In this document: positions 22,340 through 31,469 of the stretch, piece after piece
How the letters are laid out: every line of letters begins with the position of its first letter
How positions within the stretch are numbered: position 1 is the stretch's first letter
Assembly: GCA_041655275.1 (NCBI GenBank)
Contig: JBBAFU010000014.1
Location: forward strand, 1 to 64,000
From: JAJYRX01 sp041655275
Lineage (GTDB): Bacteria > Pseudomonadota > Gammaproteobacteria > Burkholderiales > Burkholderiaceae_B
Length of the DNA: 64,000 nucleotides
Direction of reading: 5' to 3'
Made by a program: the position numbers and the translations under genes
Notes under the pieces: model-generated
Seen by the model: the letters and a program-made list of their open reading frames with translations, nothing else
Told to the model about the DNA's origin: nothing
Database searches by the model: none

Positions 22340-23560
22340 CTAGTTGGCTGGCCGCAGGAGCTTGTCCGTCTGCAATTCCTGGCCCGTTGCCTGAATCAGC
22401 AAGGTTTTGCTCAATGGCTGGTTGACCTCGGTCATCTGATAGGTGGCAAACGGGATGTCGACCCACTGCTTGAAGGTGTAGCCCGGCTCCTGCGAGAACT
22501 TGAAGGTGCCGCGTATGCTCTCGAAGGTCATATCGTCCATGGCCTTGATGAGCGCCGCCGGATCGGTGCCGCCTGCGGCTTCGATGGCCTTGGCGATCAG
22601 GAGTATGGAGTCGGCCGCCTGGAAGATGAGGCGATTGGGCTCATTGCCGTATTTGTCCTGGTAGATCTGGCCCACCTGCCTGCCCGAGTCCGGCATGGGC
22701 ATGGCGGGGTGGTACAGGCCGAAGGCAAGCATGTACTGGCCGGCTTCCTTCACGTTGTCCCAGAAGTCGGGATAGTCGGCGATGCCGGCACCGTCGTAGA
22801 ACCAGGTTTTTGCGCTGGGCGCCACGCCCTGCTCATAGAGCTGGTTCATGAGGATGTAGGCGGCCGGAGGCAGCATGACGTTGACGACCATCTCGGGCGG
22901 GTTGCCACGCAGGGGAAGGACGGCGGGGGTGAAGTCCTTGCCGGCGCGGTCCAGCGCCTCGTACTTGTAGCTGGTGTCCGGCGCCATTTCCTTGAGGAAC
23001 TTGCCCAGCACCTTGGCCTGTCCGATGCCGTAGTCGGTGTTTTCGGCAAAGGCCACCACGCTCTTCACGCCCAGCGCGGCAATCGTCTCGGCCATGGCCG
23101 AGGACACGCGGGTGTTGTAGTTGCCCGGGTTGAAGATTTCGTTGTAGCCCTTTTCGCGGATGTCATCCGACCAGCAGTTGGTATTGACATAGGGCATCTT
23201 GTAGGCGTGGGCAACCTCGATGGCTGCAAGGCATACCGAACTCTGGTGCCCGCCGGTGACTGCCACCACGTCATCGCGGGTGATCAGCTTTTCGGCTGCG
23301 GCGCGCCCTTTTTCGGGAATGCCCTGGTCATCTTCGTAGATGAGCTCTATCTTGCGGCCCATGACGCCACCGGCATCGTTGATCAGGTTCATCATGATCT
23401 CGGCGCCCTGCTTGACCTGGGTGCCCTGGACGACGGAACCCGGGGGCGATTGCGCGATGCTGACGCCGATGCGGATAGGGCCGTCGGCGGCGCTTGCCGT
23501 GCCGAACGCGGCAGACATGATGGCAGCGGATGCGAGCATCGCAAAGCGTTGCAATGACAT
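22340..23560 (-). CDS. livK: Liv-type periplasmic substrate-binding protein
   Basis: This 406-residue protein is the receptor of the ABC importer. A signal peptide (residues 1–~22, LQRFAMLASAAIMSAAFGTASA) precedes a mature part of the LivJ/AmiC type: IRIGVSIAQSPPGSV, AEIMMNLINDAGGVMGRKIELIYEDDQG and VAVTGGHQSS. The start ATG 23560 has AGGAGGAGACCCC directly upstream. It is the first gene of a five-gene operon. The ligand is not predictable; Liv-type receptors bind branched-chain amino acids, amides, urea or aromatic acids. A hairpin (CCGGCAG at 23587–23593 with CTGCCGG at 23599–23605) lies in the leader. Confidence 0.88.
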   Translation of the reverse strand: MSLQRFAMLASAAIMSAAFGTASAADGPIRIGVSIAQSPPGSVVQGTQVKQGAEIMMNLINDAGGVMGRKIELIYEDDQGIPEKGRAAAEKLITRDDVVAVTGGHQSSVCLAAIEVAHAYKMPYVNTNCWSDDIREKGYNEIFNPGNYNTRVSSAMAETIAALGVKSVVAFAENTDYGIGQAKVLGKFLKEMAPDTSYKYEALDRAGKDFTPAVLPLRGNPPEMVVNVMLPPAAYILMNQLYEQGVAPSAKTWFYDGAGIADYPDFWDNVKEAGQYMLAFGLYHPAMPMPDSGRQVGQIYQDKYGNEPNRLIFQAADSILLIAKAIEAAGGTDPAALIKAMDDMTFESIRGTFKFSQEPGYTFKQWVDIPFATYQMTEVNQPLSKTLLIQATGQELQTDKLLRPAN

Positions 23561-23781
23561 GGGGTCTCCTCCTGTACGAATCATTGCCGGCAGAACGCCT
23601 GCCGGTGGGTGGACGGCCAGATCCTTGTTGTTGCTTGCTGTTGGTGGTGGTCGCTGAACAATGCGACCAGCCCGCCGGGTCTGTCCGAATGGAAATAATT
23701 GCGCAGATTTATGCGTTTGTCAAAGCTTCAGACCCCGGAAACGCTGTTGTTGCGCGGACTTGCGGGAAATCCCCTAGGCCG

Positions 23782-24234
23782 CTAAGCGGCGGGCGGCGCA
23801 ATGCGCAGGGGAATGGTGACCGGCCCGTCATTCACCAGCGTCACCTGCATGTGCGCGCCGAATACGCCGGCGGCCACCGGTGCGTGGCGCTGCATGGCGG
23901 TTGCCAGAAAGTATTCATAGAGCGCGCGTCCCGTGTCGGGGCCGGCTGCCTGGCTGAAGCCCGGCCGGTGTCCCTTGCGCGTATCGGCGGCGAGCGTGAA
24001 CTGGCTCACGATGAGCAGGCCGCCGCCCACGTCCTGCACGCTGAGGTTCATGCGGCCCTGATCATCGTTGAAGATTCTGAGCTTCAGGCATTTGTCCAGC
24101 AGGCGGTCGGCCTGCTCGCGGGTATCGCCGCGTTCGGCACAGACCAGTATGAGCAGGCCCTGGTCGATGGCGCCTGCCACCTTGTCGTCGGCGATGACCT
24201 GCGCTTTCGCGCAGCGTTGAACCAGGGCCAGCAT
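23782..24234 (-). CDS. dtd: D-aminoacyl-tRNA deacylase
   Basis: This 150-residue protein hydrolyses D-amino acids mischarged onto tRNA. The two family motifs are present: SQFTL (with the catalytic Ser-Gln) near residues 79–83 and NDGPVT near 137–142, which holds the Gly-Pro pair that rejects L-substrates. Length matches Dtd proteins (about 145–150). ATG 24234 is chosen; a TTG at 24243 would extend it by three residues. It follows the RidA gene by 9 bases in the same direction, suggesting co-transcription. Confidence 0.93.
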   Translation of the reverse strand: MLALVQRCAKAQVIADDKVAGAIDQGLLILVCAERGDTREQADRLLDKCLKLRIFNDDQGRMNLSVQDVGGGLLIVSQFTLAADTRKGHRPGFSQAAGPDTGRALYEYFLATAMQRHAPVAAGVFGAHMQVTLVNDGPVTIPLRIAPPAA

Positions 24235-24243
24235 GGGTGGCAA

Positions 24244-24603
24244 TCAGCCCCGGGCTGCTGCCGAAACGATGATCTCGACCAGGATTTCCGGCGTGGCGAG
24301 ACGGGCCTCGCAAGTGGCCCGCGTCGGCATGTTGGCCGGGTCTGCCCAGGCGCTCCACACCTCGTTCATGGACTCGAAATCGCGATCCAGGTCGCGCAAC
24401 CAGATCTGCGCCGTGAGCAGGCGCGATTTGTCGGTGCCGGCCTTGGCGAGGAAATGATCGATCTTCTCCAGGACTTCGCGCGTCTGCTCGGCCACGTTGC
24501 CACTGGTGTTGCTGGCCGTGAGCCCGGCAAGGTGGACGACGCCATTATGGATGACCACGCGGCTCATGCGCTGGTTGCTGTCGATGCGAGTGATGTCTGA
24601 CAT
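24244..24603 (-). CDS. RidA/YjgF/UK114-family protein
   Basis: This 119-residue protein resembles RidA-family enamine/imine deaminases, which hydrolyse reactive products of PLP dehydratases. Family features are VVHLAGLTASN, EQTREVLEKIDHFLAKAGTD and a C-terminal LVEIIVSAAARG; the usual active-site Arg is in the MPTRATCEARL segment. It sits just upstream of dtd in one unit. It is close to RidA but could be one of its non-deaminase relatives. Confidence 0.85.
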   Translation of the reverse strand: MSDITRIDSNQRMSRVVIHNGVVHLAGLTASNTSGNVAEQTREVLEKIDHFLAKAGTDKSRLLTAQIWLRDLDRDFESMNEVWSAWADPANMPTRATCEARLATPEILVEIIVSAAARG

Positions 24604-24735
24604 AGATTGAATCCGTAAGCTGAAGGTAAAACATAGGGTGAAGGCCTAGTTGTAACCGACCGCCTGCAGGATGGCAATGCACGGCGTCGGTTATGCTTTC
24701 ATGATGTTGCGTGTGTCACTTCCCGGAGGCTTTCC

Positions 24736-25938
24736 ATGTCCGACGAGATTTGCCTGATCCTGGTCCTGAATTGTGGTTCTTCCAGCATCAAGTATGCGAT
24801 TTATGAAGCCTGTGGCACCGAAGTGCCCCGGGAGGCCCTGCTCGTGGGCAAGGTGGAGGGTATTGGTGAAGGCGCAGCCTGCCACTCGGCGCCGGGTGAA
24901 GACCTGCAGACATTGACGCTGGACTCGGATGCGCCCTATCTGGGAGCGCTCGCGGTGATCCGCGACCGGGTGCGCGGTTTTCTGGAAGAGCGCCGGCTGG
25001 ATGCCGTGGTTCACAGGGTGGTGCATGGCGGCACCAAGTATTCGGCACCGGTACACATCGACAGGGCGGTGCTTGAGGATTTGCGCGGCTATATCCCGTT
25101 GGCGCCGCTGCATCAGCCCTTTGCCCTGCAGGCCATGGATGCCCTGCTCGCGTCCGAGCCCGATCTGCCGCAGTTTGCCTGTTTCGACACGGCATTTCAC
25201 CGTACGCTGCCGCGCGTGGAGCAGATTCTGCCGCTGCCCTGGGATGCCTGGAAGAAAGGCCTGCAGCGCTACGGCTTTCACGGATTGTCCTACGAGTACA
25301 TCGCCACGGTGCTGCGCGAGCGCTACGGCGAGCAGGCACACGGTCGCGTCATCGTGGGCCATATCGGCAACGGCGCCTCGCTGTGCGGCATGAAGAACCT
25401 GGAAAGCGTGGCAACGACCATGGGGTTTTCCACGCTGGACGGGCTGATGATGGGCACGCGCTGCGGCGCCCTCGATCCGGGTGCCATCCTGTATCTGATG
25501 GAGGTGGACCGCCTGCCTCTGGAGCAGGTGGGACAGATGCTGAACCGCGAGTCGGGATTACTGGGTGTCTCCGGCCTGTCCTGCGACATGCGCGTGCTGC
25601 TCGAGCATGAGCAGACGAATGACCAGGTGCGCATCGCCCTCGAGCTCTATGTGCGCTCCATGGTGCGCGAGATCGGCGCGATGACGGCCTTGCTGGGCGG
25701 GCTGGACATGCTGGTGTTCACCGCCGGAGTGGGTGAACACAGCGGCGCATTGCGTGCGCGTGTGTGCAAGGCGCTGGCCTATCTGGGCGTCGCGCTCGAC
25801 GATGCGGCCAACGCCGCCGACGCTGCCGTGATTTCCGCAGGGCACAGCCGTGTCCGCGTGCTGGTGGAGCCCACGAACGAGGAATGGATGGCTGCGGTGC
25901 ACGCCAACCGCCTGCATCGCCAGATCGCGCTCGGTTAG
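24736..25938 (+). CDS. ackA: Acetate kinase
   Basis: This 400-residue protein phosphorylates acetate or makes ATP from acetyl phosphate. ASKHA-fold motifs are clear: LNCGSSSIKYAIY at the N-terminus, YGFHGLSYEYIA, HIGNGASLC and FTAGVGEHSG for nucleotide binding. The start ATG 24736 has GGAGG upstream. No phosphotransacetylase gene lies beside it in this window, although ackA and pta are often adjacent. Length is standard (about 400). Confidence 0.93.
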   Translation: MSDEICLILVLNCGSSSIKYAIYEACGTEVPREALLVGKVEGIGEGAACHSAPGEDLQTLTLDSDAPYLGALAVIRDRVRGFLEERRLDAVVHRVVHGGTKYSAPVHIDRAVLEDLRGYIPLAPLHQPFALQAMDALLASEPDLPQFACFDTAFHRTLPRVEQILPLPWDAWKKGLQRYGFHGLSYEYIATVLRERYGEQAHGRVIVGHIGNGASLCGMKNLESVATTMGFSTLDGLMMGTRCGALDPGAILYLMEVDRLPLEQVGQMLNRESGLLGVSGLSCDMRVLLEHEQTNDQVRIALELYVRSMVREIGAMTALLGGLDMLVFTAGVGEHSGALRARVCKALAYLGVALDDAANAADAAVISAGHSRVRVLVEPTNEEWMAAVHANRLHRQIALG

Positions 25939-25969
25939 AATCCGTCTTTTGCCCCCGGAAGGTTTCTCC

Positions 25970-26863
25970 ATGGCTGCTCAACTGGTTGCGGCGCTCTATC
26001 ATTTTGCACCGCTCGCGGATATTGCCACGCTGCAGGTTCGCCTGCTGGAACTGTGTCGCCGGGAGCGTGTGAAAGGGACGCTGCTGCTGGCGCATGAAGG
26101 CATCAATGGCACGATTGCCGGTCCCGAAGACGGAATACGCCGCGTGCTCGCCCACTTGCGTGCCCTGCCGGGCCTGGAGGCGCTGGAACACAAGGAGTCC
26201 CGGGCCGCTACAGCCCCTTTCCATCGCCTCAAGGTGCGCTGCAAGCGCGAGATCGTCACCATGGGTGTGGCCGATATCGATCCCGTGCACAGGGTCGGTC
26301 GCTATGTCGATGCGCAGGACTGGAATGCGCTCATTCGCGAGCCGGATGTGGTGCTCGTGGATGTGCGCAATGACTATGAAGTGGCCATAGGCAGTTTCGA
26401 TTCGGCCATAGACCCCGGGACAGCCACGTTCTCGACATTCCCCGACTGGGTGCGTGAACAGTCGGCGCCCGGCGGCGTGCTGGCGGGCAGGCCGCGCGTG
26501 GCCATGTTCTGCACCGGCGGTATCCGCTGCGAGAAATCCACTGCCTATCTGCGCGCGCTGGGCTTCGATGACGTCTATCACCTGCGTGGCGGCATCCTGA
26601 AGTATCTGGAGACGGTAGCGCCGCAGGACAGCCTGTGGCATGGCGAGTGCTTTGTCTTCGATGAACGCGTGGCCGTGGGCCATGGCCTGCAGCAGGGCAG
26701 CCATGAACTGTGCCATGCCTGCGGCTGGCCCATCGATGCGGATGACAAGGCATCCGCGCAGTATGAGCCCGGCATCAGCTGCCCGCATTGTCATGACCGG
26801 CTGGACGCGCAGCGCCGGGCGCGTCTGGCGGCGCGTCATCAGGCCAGGCAGGCGCGGGCATGA
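25970..26863 (+). CDS. trhO: tRNA U34 hydroxylase (rhodanese-domain TrhO/YceA)
   Basis: This 297-residue protein is TrhO-like, an oxygen-dependent enzyme that makes 5-hydroxyuridine at the wobble position of some tRNAs. It has an acylphosphatase-like N-terminal part (LLLAHEGINGTIAG) and a rhodanese domain with the active-site Cys in MFCTGGIRCEKS. The C-terminus has a zinc-like cysteine set (CHACGW, CPHCHD), typical of the bacterial family. ATG 25970 has GGAAGG upstream. It overlaps the following GST gene by 4 bases (ATGA). Confidence 0.9.
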   Translation: MAAQLVAALYHFAPLADIATLQVRLLELCRRERVKGTLLLAHEGINGTIAGPEDGIRRVLAHLRALPGLEALEHKESRAATAPFHRLKVRCKREIVTMGVADIDPVHRVGRYVDAQDWNALIREPDVVLVDVRNDYEVAIGSFDSAIDPGTATFSTFPDWVREQSAPGGVLAGRPRVAMFCTGGIRCEKSTAYLRALGFDDVYHLRGGILKYLETVAPQDSLWHGECFVFDERVAVGHGLQQGSHELCHACGWPIDADDKASAQYEPGISCPHCHDRLDAQRRARLAARHQARQARA

Positions 26864-27522
26864 GCCCGGCCCGGCCCGTCCTGTATTCCTTTCGTCGCTG
26901 TCCCTATGCGATGCGCGCCCGTCTTGCGCTGGCGGCGGCGGGGCAGGTGTGCGAGCTGCGCGAGGTCGTGCTGCGCGACAAGCCGGCGGCCCTGTTGCAG
27001 GCCTCGCCCAAGGGCACGGTGCCGGTGCTGGTGACGCCGGAGGGCGAGGTGATCGATGAAAGCCTGGACATCATGCTGTGGGCCCTGCGCCGCAGCGATC
27101 CGCAGGCCATGCTGGCGCCGCCCGAAGGTTCACTGGATGACATGCTGGCGCTGATCGGGCAGAACGATCATTTCTTCAAGGCGCGTCTGGATCGCTATAA
27201 GTATCCGGTGCGCTTCGGCTTGCACAACGGCCGGGCCGACCGCGATGTCGCCGGCCTCTGGCTCAAGCAGATCAATGACCGCTTCGACGGCCGAGACTGG
27301 CTCCAGGGCCGCCGGCCCGCCCTGGCCGATCTGGCGATTGCACCGTTCGTGCGCCAGTATGCCCATGTCGATCGCGACTGGTTTGCAGACCAGCCCTGGC
27401 CTGCGCTGCAGGCATGGCTGGCACGCTGTCTTGACAGTGACGGCTTTGCCGCCATCATGCACCGGTATTCGCCCTGGGCGCCGGGCAACGCCCCGGTCCT
27501 GTTTCCGTCGACCGGGGTCTGA
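26860..27522 (+). CDS. Glutathione S-transferase-like protein
   Basis: This 220-residue protein has the GST layout: thioredoxin-like N-terminal domain with a CPYA motif (RRCPYAMRARL, Cys at about 14), cis-Pro segment GTVPVLV, the DESLDIMLW glutathione-binding motif, and a helical C-terminal domain with LADLAIAPFVRQY. Enzymes with CPxA at this site often act as glutaredoxin-like or omega-class thiol transferases rather than classic conjugating GSTs. It is coupled to the trhO gene by an ATGA overlap. Confidence 0.85.
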   Translation: MSPARPVLYSFRRCPYAMRARLALAAAGQVCELREVVLRDKPAALLQASPKGTVPVLVTPEGEVIDESLDIMLWALRRSDPQAMLAPPEGSLDDMLALIGQNDHFFKARLDRYKYPVRFGLHNGRADRDVAGLWLKQINDRFDGRDWLQGRRPALADLAIAPFVRQYAHVDRDWFADQPWPALQAWLARCLDSDGFAAIMHRYSPWAPGNAPVLFPSTGV

Positions 27523-27539
27523 GCCGGCCTTGCTGCGTA

Positions 27540-28322
27540 TCAGCGCATGCCGGGCACGACACTGGCGAAGCCGGCATCGACGTGGGTGACTTCGCCGGTG
27601 ATACCCGAGGCCAGCTCCGAGAGCAGGAAGGCCGCGACATTGCCCACCTCTTCGATGGTGACATTGCGGCGCATGGGTGCCTGGGCCTCGACGAACTTGA
27701 AGATGAGCTGGAAGTCCTTGATGCCCGAGGCGGCCAGGGTCTTGATGGGGCCGGCCGAGATGGCGTTTGCACGTATGCCCATGGGTCCCAGGTCAGAGGC
27801 CAGATAGCGTACGCTGGCTTCCAACGAGGCCTTGGCCAGCCCCATGGTGTTGTAGTGCGGGATGACGCGTTCCGCGCCCAGGTAGGTGAGTGTGAGCACC
27901 GAGCTGGGCCTGTCCTTGAGCAGGGGAAGTGCGGCCTTGGTCATGGCGGCGAAGCTGTAGGCCGAAATGTCGTGTGCGACGTGGAAGTTCTCGCGCGTGA
28001 AGCCGTCGAGGAAATCACCGGCAATCGACTCGCGTGCGGCGTAGCCGATGGAGTGCACCATCCCGTCCAGTCCGTCCCAGTGCCCGCCGAGCTCCTGGAA
28101 GGCCTGTTCGATGTTGTCGTCTTCGGAGACATCACAGGGAATGACGATCTTGCAGTCCAGCGCTGCGGCGAACTGCTCGACCCGATCGCGGAAACGATCG
28201 CCTGCATAGGTGAGCGCCAGCTCTGCGCCCTGCTGCCTACAGGCCTGGGCAATGCCCCAGGCGATGGATCGGTTGGACAGTATCCCTGTTACCAGTATGC
28301 GTTTGCCATGAAGGAAACCCAT
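27540..28322 (-). CDS. fabI: Enoyl-[acyl-carrier-protein] reductase (NADH), FabI type
   Basis: This 260-residue short-chain dehydrogenase catalyses the last step of each fatty acid elongation cycle. It has the divergent Gly-rich motif GILSNRSIAWG, the MVHSIGYAARE segment, and the Tyr-x6-Lys active site in HYNTMGLAKAS. The FabI-specific VHSIGYA and AGPIKTLAASGI segments distinguish it from other SDRs. The 3' ends of fabI and the GST gene converge with an 18-base gap. Confidence 0.95.
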   Translation of the reverse strand: MGFLHGKRILVTGILSNRSIAWGIAQACRQQGAELALTYAGDRFRDRVEQFAAALDCKIVIPCDVSEDDNIEQAFQELGGHWDGLDGMVHSIGYAARESIAGDFLDGFTRENFHVAHDISAYSFAAMTKAALPLLKDRPSSVLTLTYLGAERVIPHYNTMGLAKASLEASVRYLASDLGPMGIRANAISAGPIKTLAASGIKDFQLIFKFVEAQAPMRRNVTIEEVGNVAAFLLSELASGITGEVTHVDAGFASVVPGMR

Positions 28323-28403
28323 GGTTTCTTCCTTATCTTCTGATCAAAATCCCGTTTCGGGTCGCTTGCGTGAATAGAGTCACAGCCGCCTGCCTGCCGG
28401 CAT

Positions 28404-29837
28404 TCAGCTGCTGGTGCCCTTGCCTGGAATGCGCAGGCGCGCACCTCTGGCCAGGTGGCTGCCCTTGATGCGGTTGATGCGGCGCAGCTCTGCCACCGAA
28501 GTGTTGTAGCGTCTTGCCAGCCCGTATAAGGTATCACCCGGACGCACGCGATGCATCCGGGCGGGCTCCTGCGGCTTGCGTGTTGCGGCCGGTGGCGCGT
28601 TGTCCGCCTGCCGGTCCGCCTGTGCAGTCTGGCGTATGCTGAGCCGGGCCACGCTGGAGACATCGAGCGCGGCCAGCGAGATGCGGTGGCGTCCGGCCAT
28701 CAGGATGTTGGCCAGTGGGTCGGGCGAGGTGTCCGGTACCAGCAGCGCCTGGCGTGCGACCGGCCGGGCATGGCGTCCCAGGTCATTGATCTGGCGCAGC
28801 TGGCTGAGCGATACCCCGTATTGCTTCGCAATCGAGGCATAGCTTTCACCCTGGCTGGGCGTGTGTATCTTCCAGGCGCTCAGGCGTCCCTTGTATTCGC
28901 GCAGGTTGCTGTTGAAGATGTCGACCCGGTCGGCCGGCAGCAGCAGGGGCGGGGTATCGCCCTCGGCGAGGATGACCGGCCGCTTGTGCGACGGGTTCAG
29001 GGCCCTGAACTCGTCGACGGGCATTTCAGCCAGCTGGGCGGCCACCTCGACATCGATGTTGTGATGGCGGGGAACCATGGCGAAATAGGGTGTATTGCTG
29101 ATATCGGGCAGTGCGAGGCCGTAACGCTCCGGCGCCGCGATCAGGTTCTTGATTGCCTGCAGCCGGGGGACATAATTGGCAGTCTGCTCCGGCATCTTCA
29201 GCGACAGGTAGTCTTGCGGCAGCCCGGCCTTTTCGTTTTTGGCCATGGCGCGTCGCACGGCACCCTCGCCCCAGTTGTAGGAAGCCAGGGCCAGGTACCA
29301 GTCGCCCTGCATTTCATACAGCCGGGCCAGATAGTCCAGGGCAGCCGCGGTGGAGGCGACCGGATCGCGGCGCTGGTCCTGCCACCAGTCCTGCTGCAGG
29401 TTGAAGTGGCGTCCGGTGCTGGGGATGAACTGCCACAGCCCGGAGGCCTGCGAGCGTGACAGGGCGGTGGGATCGTAGGCGCTTTCGACGAAAGGAAGCA
29501 GGGCCAGCTCTGACGGCATGCCACGCTGGTCCAGCTCGTCCATGATGTGGTACAGATACTTGCCGGCGCGCTGCGTCATCGCCCACACTGAACGCGGGTG
29601 CGACGCATAATAGTTGGTCCAGTGATCGACGCGTTCGCTATGCAGGTTGGGAATGGCGAATCCGCGCCGGACGCGATCCCACATGTCGTGCGGCGGATGG
29701 GTAAGGTCGATGGTGCGCGAGGTGTCATGCGCCACATCTGCGTTCGAAACCTTTCGGGTGCGCTGCTCGTCGAGGCCCGCGCAGCCCGCCACCGTACAGG
29801 CGACCAGGATGAGAAAGGCACGTTTCAGGCAGATCAT
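28404..29837 (-). CDS. mltD: Membrane-bound lytic murein transglycosylase D with LysM repeats
   Basis: This 477-residue lipoprotein cleaves peptidoglycan glycan strands. The signal ends in a lipobox (CTVAGC, Cys at about 19). The SLT domain has the catalytic Glu in LPFVESAYDPTALSRSQ and the GLWQFIPSTGRHF motif. Two LysM-type segments follow near the C-terminus (QGESYASIAKQYGVSLSQL and PGDTLYGLARRYNTSVAEL). The frame is open upstream for about 170 codons, but that part is the antisense of gloB; ATG 29837 starts the lipoprotein signal. It lies 10 bases after gloB in the same direction. Confidence 0.92.
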   Translation of the reverse strand: MICLKRAFLILVACTVAGCAGLDEQRTRKVSNADVAHDTSRTIDLTHPPHDMWDRVRRGFAIPNLHSERVDHWTNYYASHPRSVWAMTQRAGKYLYHIMDELDQRGMPSELALLPFVESAYDPTALSRSQASGLWQFIPSTGRHFNLQQDWWQDQRRDPVASTAAALDYLARLYEMQGDWYLALASYNWGEGAVRRAMAKNEKAGLPQDYLSLKMPEQTANYVPRLQAIKNLIAAPERYGLALPDISNTPYFAMVPRHHNIDVEVAAQLAEMPVDEFRALNPSHKRPVILAEGDTPPLLLPADRVDIFNSNLREYKGRLSAWKIHTPSQGESYASIAKQYGVSLSQLRQINDLGRHARPVARQALLVPDTSPDPLANILMAGRHRISLAALDVSSVARLSIRQTAQADRQADNAPPAATRKPQEPARMHRVRPGDTLYGLARRYNTSVAELRRINRIKGSHLARGARLRIPGKGTSS

Positions 29838-29847
29838 GGACGCCTCG

Positions 29848-30669
29848 TCAGAACTGGTTCTTCCATTCCCGCAGGCTGGCGAAGACGGCGACGTCATCCG
29901 GCAGCGCGCGTCCTGCGAAACGGCCGGCCGCAGCAGCCACCCCGGCTTGCGCTGTTCGCAGGAAGGGGTTGGTGGCCAGCTCCTGCTGCAGTGTGGGCGG
30001 CAGGCTGGGCAGGCCTTGCCGGCGCAGCCCGGAGACGCTGGCATGACGCTGCTGCAGGTCAGTGTTGTCGGGTTCGACCGCCAGCGCCCATTCCAGGTTG
30101 CCCAGCGTGTACTCGTGCGCACAGCATACGAGTGTATCAGAAGGCAATGCCGCCAGTTTGGCCAGCGAGGCGTGCATCTGCGCCGGCGTGCCTTCGAACA
30201 GCCGCCCGCAACCCGCGGCAAACAGGGTGTCGCCGCAGAACAGTACAGGCACACCCGAAGAAAGCTTGCCGTGATAGGCAATATGGCCGGCTGTATGGCC
30301 CGGCACATCAAGCACCGAGAGCTGCAGTCCCGTACGTGGCAAGGTGATGCGGTCACCTTCGGCCAGGCGGTGATCGCACAGGGGCAGGGATTCGCTCGCA
30401 GGTCCGTAGACGGGTGCTGAAAACGCCTCGTGCAGGGCGACTACACCGCCGACATGGTCGTGGTGGTGATGGGTGAGTAAAATGGCTTCGGGCACAAGAT
30501 CGTGCGCGCGCAGCAGCGCACTCACCGGGGCCGCCTGTCCGGGGTCGATGACCACGGCATGCCCGCGATGGCAGACCATCCAGATGTAGTTGTCGGAAAA
30601 GGCGGGCAGGGCAATCAGCTGGGGGCCCTGCCTTGCCGGATCATAGCCGGTGGGCGCAGGAAAGCTCAT
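29848..30669 (-). CDS. gloB: Hydroxyacylglutathione hydrolase (glyoxalase II)
   Basis: This 273-residue metallo-beta-lactamase-fold enzyme hydrolyses S-lactoylglutathione. The metal motif THHHHDHVGG, the second His in VPGHTAGHIAYH and the Asp in FCGDTLFAAGCGRLFEG are all present; the C-terminal HxxxF-type substrate region is as in GloB. ATG 30669 is chosen; a TTG at 30687 gives a 6-residue extension with no better ribosome site. It diverges from the methyltransferase gene with a 32-base gap, an arrangement common in betaproteobacteria. Confidence 0.93.
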   Translation of the reverse strand: MSFPAPTGYDPARQGPQLIALPAFSDNYIWMVCHRGHAVVIDPGQAAPVSALLRAHDLVPEAILLTHHHHDHVGGVVALHEAFSAPVYGPASESLPLCDHRLAEGDRITLPRTGLQLSVLDVPGHTAGHIAYHGKLSSGVPVLFCGDTLFAAGCGRLFEGTPAQMHASLAKLAALPSDTLVCCAHEYTLGNLEWALAVEPDNTDLQQRHASVSGLRRQGLPSLPPTLQQELATNPFLRTAQAGVAAAAGRFAGRALPDDVAVFASLREWKNQF

Positions 30670-30701
30670 GGCGGGCTGAAAATGCAAGGAGCACGTTCGA
30701 G

Positions 30702-31469
30702 TTGGACCAACCGCACATTATAGAGCTTGCGCATTGGATGGACAGTCCGGCGGGGCAGTACATACTGTCCTGGGAAAAGCGGCAGATCGATCGCATGGTC
30801 GCCAACGTCTTCGGTTATCATGCGGTACAGATCGGCCTGCCGGAGCATGATTTCCTGCAGGCCAGCCGCATTCGTCACAAGCAGCGCACTTCATCCATGT
30901 TTCGCCATGCCCAGGCGCATCTGGCCACCCTGGTGGCTGCGCCCGAACATCTGCCCCTTGAAACGCAGAGCATAGACCTGCTGGTGCTGCCGCATGGGCT
31001 GGAATGCTCCGCCAATCCCCATCAGGTCCTGCGCGAGGCGGAGCGCGTGCTCATGCCCGAAGGGCGGGTGGTCATTTCCGGCTTCAACCCCTGGAGTCTG
31101 TGGGGCTTGCGCGAGCGCGTGCCGGGGCTGGAACCCCTGCTTCCCGTGCCGGCCCATCTCCAGGTCTCGCTCGTGCGCCTGAAAGACTGGTTCAAGCTCC
31201 TGTCCTTCGAGCTCGATCGTGGCCGCTTCGGCTGTTATGCGCCGGCGTGCACGACGACGCGCTGGCTGGATCGCTGGTCTTTCATGGAAGCAGCGGGTGA
31301 TCGCTGGTGGCCCGTGTGTGGCGCGGTGTATGTCGTGTCGGCGGTGAAACGGGTTGCCGGCATGCGCCTGGTGGCGCCGGTATGGAAGCCGGCGCGCGCG
31401 CACCATGCGGCGGTGGTCGGGCGCCAGGCCATACGCGGCCGTGTGAGCACCGGCGGGGCAGGCCGATGA
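30702..31469 (+). CDS. Class I SAM-dependent methyltransferase (YafS-like)
   Basis: This 255-residue protein has a methyltransferase-like core with LPHGLECSANPHQVLREAERVLMPEGRVVISGFNPW split between residues ~100 and 140. The first SAM-binding glycine loop is poorly conserved, as in the YafS group that sits between gloB and rnhA in many proteobacteria. The substrate is not known. The TTG at 30702 is preferred because AAGGAG lies 10 bases upstream (30686–30691); an internal ATG at 30738 has none. It overlaps rnhA by ATGA. Confidence 0.8.
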   Translation: MDQPHIIELAHWMDSPAGQYILSWEKRQIDRMVANVFGYHAVQIGLPEHDFLQASRIRHKQRTSSMFRHAQAHLATLVAAPEHLPLETQSIDLLVLPHGLECSANPHQVLREAERVLMPEGRVVISGFNPWSLWGLRERVPGLEPLLPVPAHLQVSLVRLKDWFKLLSFELDRGRFGCYAPACTTTRWLDRWSFMEAAGDRWWPVCGAVYVVSAVKRVAGMRLVAPVWKPARAHHAAVVGRQAIRGRVSTGGAGR